DNA of 64,000 bases, taken from NCBI GenBank assembly GCA_009744235.1, contig WPHV01000011.1, positions 124,001 through 188,000 of the forward strand, written 5' to 3'. Position numbers and translations under genes: made by a program. The DNA is from Gillisella vitis (lineage in GTDB: Bacteria; Pseudomonadota; Alphaproteobacteria; Rhizobiales; Rhizobiaceae). Shown here in pieces: positions 59,376-64,000 of this stretch. Below the pieces are notes generated by a model, which did no database searches, was not told the DNA's origin, and worked only from the letters and a program-made list of their open reading frames with translations. How positions within the stretch are numbered: position 1 is the first letter of the stretch; each line of letters begins with the position of its first letter.

Positions 59376-61457
59376 TTACTCTGCCGCAGCCTTGAAATTA
59401 TTGCGGGCCAATGCCGAACACTCGGCCATCACCGCAGACGCGCGTGCAATCGGGTTTGTCAAATAGAAGTCTTTGATCGGAGACGCAAACCCGGATTGGG
59501 TCATGTTCCCGCCTTTTTTTGCCAAGGCGTCGATTTCCGCCGGATTGCCTTCGGCAATCTCGTCAAGCGCGGCAAAATGCGGATAGGCCTGATAGAGCTT
59601 CTGTCGCAGTTGGCCAAGCGAATCGAACGGCAACTTCTTGCCGAGCACGTCCGAGAGCGCGCGCAGCACAGCCCAGTCTTCGCGGGCTTCGCCCGGCGCG
59701 AAGCCAGCGCGATTGCCAAGCTGGACGCGACCTTCCGTATTCACCCAGGTGCCCGACTTTTCCGTATAGGCGGCAGCCGGCAAGATAACATCGGCATTCT
59801 GGGCACCGTTATCGCCATGCGAACCGATATAGATCGTCAGTTTGGCCGTCTTGGCCGACAGATCCAGTTCATCGGCACCAAGCAGGAAGATAACATCCAT
59901 TGCACCAGGCATTTCAGCCGCTGTCTTGCCCCCCTGCCCCGGCACGAAGCCGAGATCGAGGCCACCGACGCGCGACGCGGCGGTATGCAGAACGCCAAAG
60001 CCGTTCCAGCTTTCGCTGACAGCACCCACGGCAACAGCAAGCGCTGCGACCTGCGCCAGCACGGCAGCGCCATCACCACGGGTCAAGGCGCCCTGGCCAA
60101 TGATGATCAAGGGCTTGGCAGCCGTCTTCAACGCATCAAAGAAGCTGTTCTTGCCAGCCGCCAGATCGGAAAGCGTATCCGTACCCGCACCCAGATAGCT
60201 ATAGTCATAGCGCAGGTCGGCGTTTTCGCCGATTACACCAATCGGGAAGCCACCACGGCGCCACCGCTTGCGGATACGCGCATTCATGACCGCCGCTTCA
60301 AGGCGCGGATTGCAACCGATCAACAGCAGCGCGTCGGCGTCCTCGATGCCCTCGATGGTCGAGTTGAGGATATAGGACGAACGCCCCAGAACCGGATCGA
60401 GCGCCGTGCCATCCTGGCGACAATCATAGCTCGTGGAACCAAGCGAGGTCAGCAGTTCCTTCAGCGCATACATTTCCTCGACGGAGGCCAGATCGCCAGC
60501 AATCGCGCCAATCTTCGAGCCATTGGTGGCCGAAACGGCAGTCTTGATTTCGGCGAAGGCTTCCGGCCAGGTTGCAGGCTGGAGGCGTCCATTGCGCCGC
60601 ACATAAGGCCGGTCAAGACGCTGGGTCTTCAATCCGTCCCAGATGAAGCGGCTCTTATCGGAAATCCACTCTTCATTGATGCTGTCATTGACGCGCGGCA
60701 TGACACGCATCACTTCGCGACCGCGCGTATCGACGCGGATTGCCGAACCCAGCGCATCCATCACATCGACCGATTCGGTCTTGCCCAATTCCCACGGACG
60801 GGCCGTGAAGGCAAAAGGCTTGGAAGTCAGCGCGCCGACCGGGCAGAGATCAACGACATTGCCCTGCAATTCCGAGGTCATCGCCTGTTCGAGATAGGTG
60901 GTGATTTCGGCATCCTCGCCGCGACCGATCAGGCCAAGTTCGGCAACGCCAGCCACTTCGGTGGTGAAGCGGACGCAGCGCGTGCAGTGAATGCAACGGT
61001 TCATCACCGTCTTGACCAGCGGTCCGATATACTTGTCCTCGACGGCGCGCTTGTCCTCGCCATAGCGGGAACTGTCGATACCGAAGGCCATGGCCTGGTC
61101 TTGCAAGTCGCACTCGCCGCCCTGGTCGCAGATCGGACAATCGAGCGGATGGTTGATGAGGAGGAACTCCATCACCCCTTCGCGCGCCTTCTTGACCATT
61201 GGCGTATTGGTATAGACTTCCGGCAACTCGCCATTCGGACCACCACGGATATCGCGCACGCCCATGGCGCAGGAGGCTGCCGGCTTTGGCGGACCGCCCT
61301 TCACCTCGACAAGGCACATACGGCAATTGCCGGCTACCGAAAGCCGCTCGTGGAAACAAAAACGCGGAACTTCGGCACCCGCTTCCTCGCACGCTTGAAG
61401 CAGCGTGAAATGATCGGGAACCTCGATCTCCTTACCGTCGACTTTCAGCTTTGCCAT
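59376..61457 (-). CDS. nuoG: NADH-quinone oxidoreductase subunit G
   Basis: A 693-residue iron-sulfur subunit of the N module. A 2Fe-2S ferredoxin domain (CFHERLSVAGNCRMCLVEVKG), HPLDCPICDQGGECDLQDQ (His-Cys3 4Fe-4S, N5), RCIHCTRCVRFTTEVAG (N4), followed by a molybdopterin-oxidoreductase-like domain without molybdenum. The size is that of the mitochondrial 75 kDa subunit, shorter than the E. coli protein. Confidence 0.98.
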   Translation of the reverse strand: MAKLKVDGKEIEVPDHFTLLQACEEAGAEVPRFCFHERLSVAGNCRMCLVEVKGGPPKPAASCAMGVRDIRGGPNGELPEVYTNTPMVKKAREGVMEFLLINHPLDCPICDQGGECDLQDQAMAFGIDSSRYGEDKRAVEDKYIGPLVKTVMNRCIHCTRCVRFTTEVAGVAELGLIGRGEDAEITTYLEQAMTSELQGNVVDLCPVGALTSKPFAFTARPWELGKTESVDVMDALGSAIRVDTRGREVMRVMPRVNDSINEEWISDKSRFIWDGLKTQRLDRPYVRRNGRLQPATWPEAFAEIKTAVSATNGSKIGAIAGDLASVEEMYALKELLTSLGSTSYDCRQDGTALDPVLGRSSYILNSTIEGIEDADALLLIGCNPRLEAAVMNARIRKRWRRGGFPIGVIGENADLRYDYSYLGAGTDTLSDLAAGKNSFFDALKTAAKPLIIIGQGALTRGDGAAVLAQVAALAVAVGAVSESWNGFGVLHTAASRVGGLDLGFVPGQGGKTAAEMPGAMDVIFLLGADELDLSAKTAKLTIYIGSHGDNGAQNADVILPAAAYTEKSGTWVNTEGRVQLGNRAGFAPGEAREDWAVLRALSDVLGKKLPFDSLGQLRQKLYQAYPHFAALDEIAEGNPAEIDALAKKGGNMTQSGFASPIKDFYLTNPIARASAVMAECSALARNNFKAAAE

Positions 61458-61739
61458 ATTCGCCTTCCTGTCTCACGTCCATCGCAGCCGCCGCTTCTTC
61501 AGTCCGGCCAGGAAAATCGCACAGGATTTTCCGCTACGCATGTCTCAGTTCTCGACCGCTCGCCTGCTTTGTATCCCATCACTCAAGATGGGATGCATGG
61601 CGGCAGAGCGCCCTCAATTCATCCAATAGGCCTTCGCCCATCTTTTCCGTGCCGTGCTTCATACATGAGACACAAAACACGTCGTAACACATTCTATCTC
61701 AATCACAATTCCTAAACCGACGTCGGCACACCTGCCTAA

Positions 61740-62471
61740 TCAAGCACCGGTCAGCTTGCGGGCCTGTCCGATCCAGTCATCACGCAGGATCCGACCGTCG
61801 AGACCAAGCTCTGCATCAATCCGTGCCGCATCTTCGGGCGTCCAGGTGGCGATATCATCAAGGCCATGAACACCAAGTTTACTGAGCATTTCCTGAACCT
61901 TCGGCCCGACACCGCCGATTGCCTTCAGATCGACCTTTTTGCCGCGCCGCCGGGCAGGCTTGACGGCAACAGGCGCGGCCTTCACTTCGGGTTCCGCTAT
62001 AGGCGTCACAGGCGCGACTGTCGGCTTTTTGGCCGACTGCACTGCCTGGCTTCTTACCGGCTTGGCAGTCTGCGGCTTGCTCTTTGCTTTTGCGACTGGA
62101 CGGCGTGCAGGTGCCGCTTTGGGCGGAACCGCTGCATCCGAAACCGGAGCATCGACTGGCTTCAGCTGCGTTTCAGGCTTCAAATTGACCTCTAAAACGG
62201 ATGCGGCAGAAATCTGATCATCAGCTTTATCTTCCGGCACATCGTCCTTCGTCCGACGGGCGGGCTTGTCCATCATCGTTTGCATGGAACCGAGCATCAC
62301 ACCAGTCATCTGGGTGGCAAAACCGAAACCCAGCACCGTGGCAGCCGCAAAGGCAGCCATCGGATTGGCCATCAAGGCATGCAGCGACGATCCGGCCGTC
62401 TCAGCGCCGCGACTGGTGTCAGCCGGCTTTGCCGATGCATCCGTTCCCGTCCGTTTCGAAGCCTCAACCAT
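61740..62471 (-). CDS. Membrane-anchored helix-hairpin-helix protein inside the nuo operon
   Basis: A 243-residue protein. Residues 30-65 form a hydrophobic segment (AAFAAATVLGFGFATQMTGV), residues 70-175 are a Lys/Ala/Pro-rich linker (VPPKAAPARRPVAKAKSKPQ), and the last 60 hold a helix-hairpin-helix domain (LKAIGGVGPKVQEMLSKLGV, LDDIATWTPEDAARIDAELG). Such proteins with this C-terminal domain sit in rhizobial nuo operons, sometimes as NuoE tails. The function is unknown. ATG at 62471 has AGGTGA upstream; the GTG at 62498 does not. Confidence 0.8.
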   Translation of the reverse strand: MVEASKRTGTDASAKPADTSRGAETAGSSLHALMANPMAAFAAATVLGFGFATQMTGVMLGSMQTMMDKPARRTKDDVPEDKADDQISAASVLEVNLKPETQLKPVDAPVSDAAVPPKAAPARRPVAKAKSKPQTAKPVRSQAVQSAKKPTVAPVTPIAEPEVKAAPVAVKPARRRGKKVDLKAIGGVGPKVQEMLSKLGVHGLDDIATWTPEDAARIDAELGLDGRILRDDWIGQARKLTGA

Positions 62472-62515
62472 CGCATCACCTTTGTTACTCGGCGCCACTG
62501 TAACCGGAGCCTACG

Positions 62516-63820
62516 TTACTCAGCCGCTTCCATCACCGCGCCATGGTCCATGGACTTGCGGGTATAGTCATCGATCCTGGCCTCGATCTCAGGCCGGAAA
62601 TTACGGATCAGGCCCTGGATCGGCCAAGCCGCCGCGTCGCCAAGCGCGCAGATGGTATGTCCTTCAATCTGCTTGGTGACCTGGAACAGCATGTCAATTT
62701 CACGCTTCTGGGCATTGCCCTTCACCATGCGCTCCATCACCCGCCACATCCAACCAGTCCCTTCACGGCACGGCGTGCATTGGCCACAGCTCTCGTGCTT
62801 GAAGAACTGCGACAACCGGGCAATCGCCTTGATGATATCGGTGGACTTATCCATGACGATAATCGCTGCGGTACCGAACGAGGATTTCACATCACGCAGC
62901 CCATCGAAATCCATGGGGACGTCAATAATATCTTCCGCCTTGACCACTGGACAGGACGCGCCGCCGGGAATGACAGCCAGAAGATTGTCCCAACCGCCGC
63001 GAATGCCGCCGGCATGCCGCTCGATCAGTTCGCGGAACGTGATCCCCATGGTTTCTTCAACCGTGCAGGGCTTGTTGACATGACCGGAGATCATGAACAG
63101 CTTGGTACCGACATTGTTCGGGCGACCGAAGGACGAGAACCAGCCAGCGCCACGGCGCAGGATGGTTGGTGCGACCGCTATCGACTCGACATTGTTGACC
63201 GTCGTCGGGCAGCCATAGAGACCCATATTGGCCGGGAACGGCGGCTTCAGGCGTGGCTGGCCCTTCTTGCCCTCAAGGCTTTCAAGAAGAGCCGTTTCCT
63301 CGCCGCAGATATAGGCCCCTGCGCCATGGTGAACGTAAATGTCATAATCCCAGCCAAGCTTGTTGTTTTTGCCCAGCAATCCGTATTCGTAGCACTCGTC
63401 GATTGCGGCCTGAAGCGCTTCGCGTTCGCGCATATATTCGCCGCGCACGTAAATATAGGCGGCGTGGGCGCCCATGGCGAAACCGGCAATCACGCAGCCT
63501 TCCAGCAGCGTATGCGGATCATGGCGCATGATTTCCCGGTCCTTACAGGTGCCGGGTTCGGACTCATCGGCATTAACGACCAGATAATGCGGGCGACCGT
63601 CGCTTTCCTTCGGCATGAAGGACCACTTCAGACCTGTCGGGAAGCCTGCGCCGCCACGACCACGAAGACCCGAGGCCTTCATCTCATTGATGATCCAGTC
63701 GCGTCCCTTTTCCAGGATCTGCTTGGTCCCGTCCCAGTGGCCGCGGCTCATCGCGCCTTTCAGGGACTTGTCCTTGAGGCCGTAGATATTGGTGAAAATG
63801 CGGTCCTTATCCTGTAACAT
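62516..63820 (-). CDS. nuoF: NADH-quinone oxidoreductase subunit F
   Basis: A 434-residue flavoprotein that oxidises NADH through FMN and the N3 cluster. GLRGRGGAGFPTGLKWSFMP (FMN/NADH glycine-rich loop), GAGAYICGEETALLESLEG, KKGQPRLKPPFPANMGLYG and HESCGQCTPCREGTGWMWRV (4Fe-4S ligands) are visible. nuoE ends 3 bases upstream. Confidence 0.98.
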   Translation of the reverse strand: MLQDKDRIFTNIYGLKDKSLKGAMSRGHWDGTKQILEKGRDWIINEMKASGLRGRGGAGFPTGLKWSFMPKESDGRPHYLVVNADESEPGTCKDREIMRHDPHTLLEGCVIAGFAMGAHAAYIYVRGEYMREREALQAAIDECYEYGLLGKNNKLGWDYDIYVHHGAGAYICGEETALLESLEGKKGQPRLKPPFPANMGLYGCPTTVNNVESIAVAPTILRRGAGWFSSFGRPNNVGTKLFMISGHVNKPCTVEETMGITFRELIERHAGGIRGGWDNLLAVIPGGASCPVVKAEDIIDVPMDFDGLRDVKSSFGTAAIIVMDKSTDIIKAIARLSQFFKHESCGQCTPCREGTGWMWRVMERMVKGNAQKREIDMLFQVTKQIEGHTICALGDAAAWPIQGLIRNFRPEIEARIDDYTRKSMDHGAVMEAAE

Positions 63821-63823
63821 CTC

Positions 63824-64000
63824 TCACCCCTTGGCCTTGTCGGCATTGTCGCCGGAGACTTTCGCATTTTCACTCGCTGCCGGCTTGTCGGTGGCGGGCG
63901 TCTTCAGCTTCGGATCGGTTATCGGCGTATCGGTTGTCGGACGACCGGCATTAGCCGGTGGAACCGCTACCTCATCCTGTCCAGATTGTCCCTCGCCCCA
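63824..64000 (-). CDS. nuoE: NADH-quinone oxidoreductase subunit E, C-terminal fragment (window edge)
   Basis: The last 58 codons of a minus-strand gene ending at the stop 3 bases before nuoF, which is the NuoE position. The translated part is only a Pro/Thr/Asp/Lys-rich tail (VAVPPANAGRPTTDTPITDP, then LKTPATDKPAASENAKVSGD), no catalytic part is inside the window, so identity rests on operon order and the extended tail of rhizobial NuoE. Confidence 0.75.
   Translation of the reverse strand, partial: WGEGQSGQDEVAVPPANAGRPTTDTPITDPKLKTPATDKPAASENAKVSGDNADKAKG

Noticed and set aside
58227..61715. A 1162-codon plus-strand open frame antisense to nuoG, nuoH and nuoI
   Set aside because: It is the shadow of GC-rich coding DNA; the minus strand carries three textbook complex I subunits, and the antisense frame has no domain or credible composition.
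1..64000. CRISPR arrays, insertion sequences, prophage, tRNA or rRNA genes
   Set aside because: No regularly spaced repeats, transposase or integrase, cloverleaf-like or rRNA-like sequences were recognised on either strand.

Overview
The window is a gene-dense chromosomal stretch of an alphaproteobacterium, almost certainly Rhizobiaceae (Agrobacterium/Allorhizobium/Rhizobium type). The evidence is a mitochondrial-type complex I operon with birA, RNase J, mce, DUF1467, proS, lol genes and dnaE behind it, the pleD-divK cell-cycle pair, a 440-residue prolyl-tRNA synthetase without the editing insertion, a gatCA locus separated from gatB, and a family of short dispersed repeats typical of rhizobial intergenic DNA. 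No rRNA, tRNA, CRISPR array, prophage or insertion sequence was seen. Nearly everything is core metabolism or information processing; I found no defence island, secretion system or biosynthetic cluster.

Layout. 1-6.9 kb: a truncated GNAT gene, an aminotransferase, a DsbA-like thiol oxidoreductase, then aroQ-accB-accC-aat (shikimate step, acetyl-CoA carboxylase, N-end rule transferase), facing a DUF2155 gene and the NDUFA12-like complex I accessory gene. 7-17.9 kb: gatB and gatCA (tRNA amidotransferase) with five acetyltransferase genes around them, a three-gene lipid-linked sugar transfer cassette (GT2, LAB-N, GT39/ArnT-like), a UPF0173 hydrolase, ruvX and two small membrane-protein genes. 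18-32 kb: an AidB-like acyl-CoA dehydrogenase divergent from pyrB-pyrC'-plsY-dprA, then topA-rnr, DUF983, an MFS transporter and rpmG. 32-33 kb: a 1 kb gene-free, partly AT-rich stretch with a candidate structured RNA. 33-37.5 kb: pleD, divK, DUF3572, a HAD-like protein and dinB. 37.6-47.4 kb: an L,D-transpeptidase, dnaE, a 28-codon membrane micro-ORF, lolD, lolC, proS, a candidate small RNA with its own terminator, and DUF1467. 47.5-48.7 kb: a divergent TetR-RidA pair with paired operators. 48.7-64 kb (minus strand): nuoE(partial)-F-HhH-G-H-I-J-K-L-M-N-birA-rnj-mce.

Connections. accB/accC and birA lie about 46 kb apart; BirA should biotinylate AccB Lys128. The NDUFA12-like protein probably serves the complex I encoded at the other end of the window. 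topA, rnr, RNase J, dinB, dnaE, dprA and ruvX form a nucleic-acid maintenance set.

The most interesting items are modest in scale: a pyrC-type protein that has lost essentially all dihydroorotase metal ligands, a plus-strand terminator with no gene in front of it (46.9-47.06 kb), a structured minus-strand RNA candidate at 32.2-32.36 kb, a 25-bp-arm perfect hairpin just behind rnr, a 28-residue membrane micro-protein, a shared palindromic element near 37.65 and 42.70 kb, and a four-copy operator-like array before gatC. I did not find a convincing large undescribed system.
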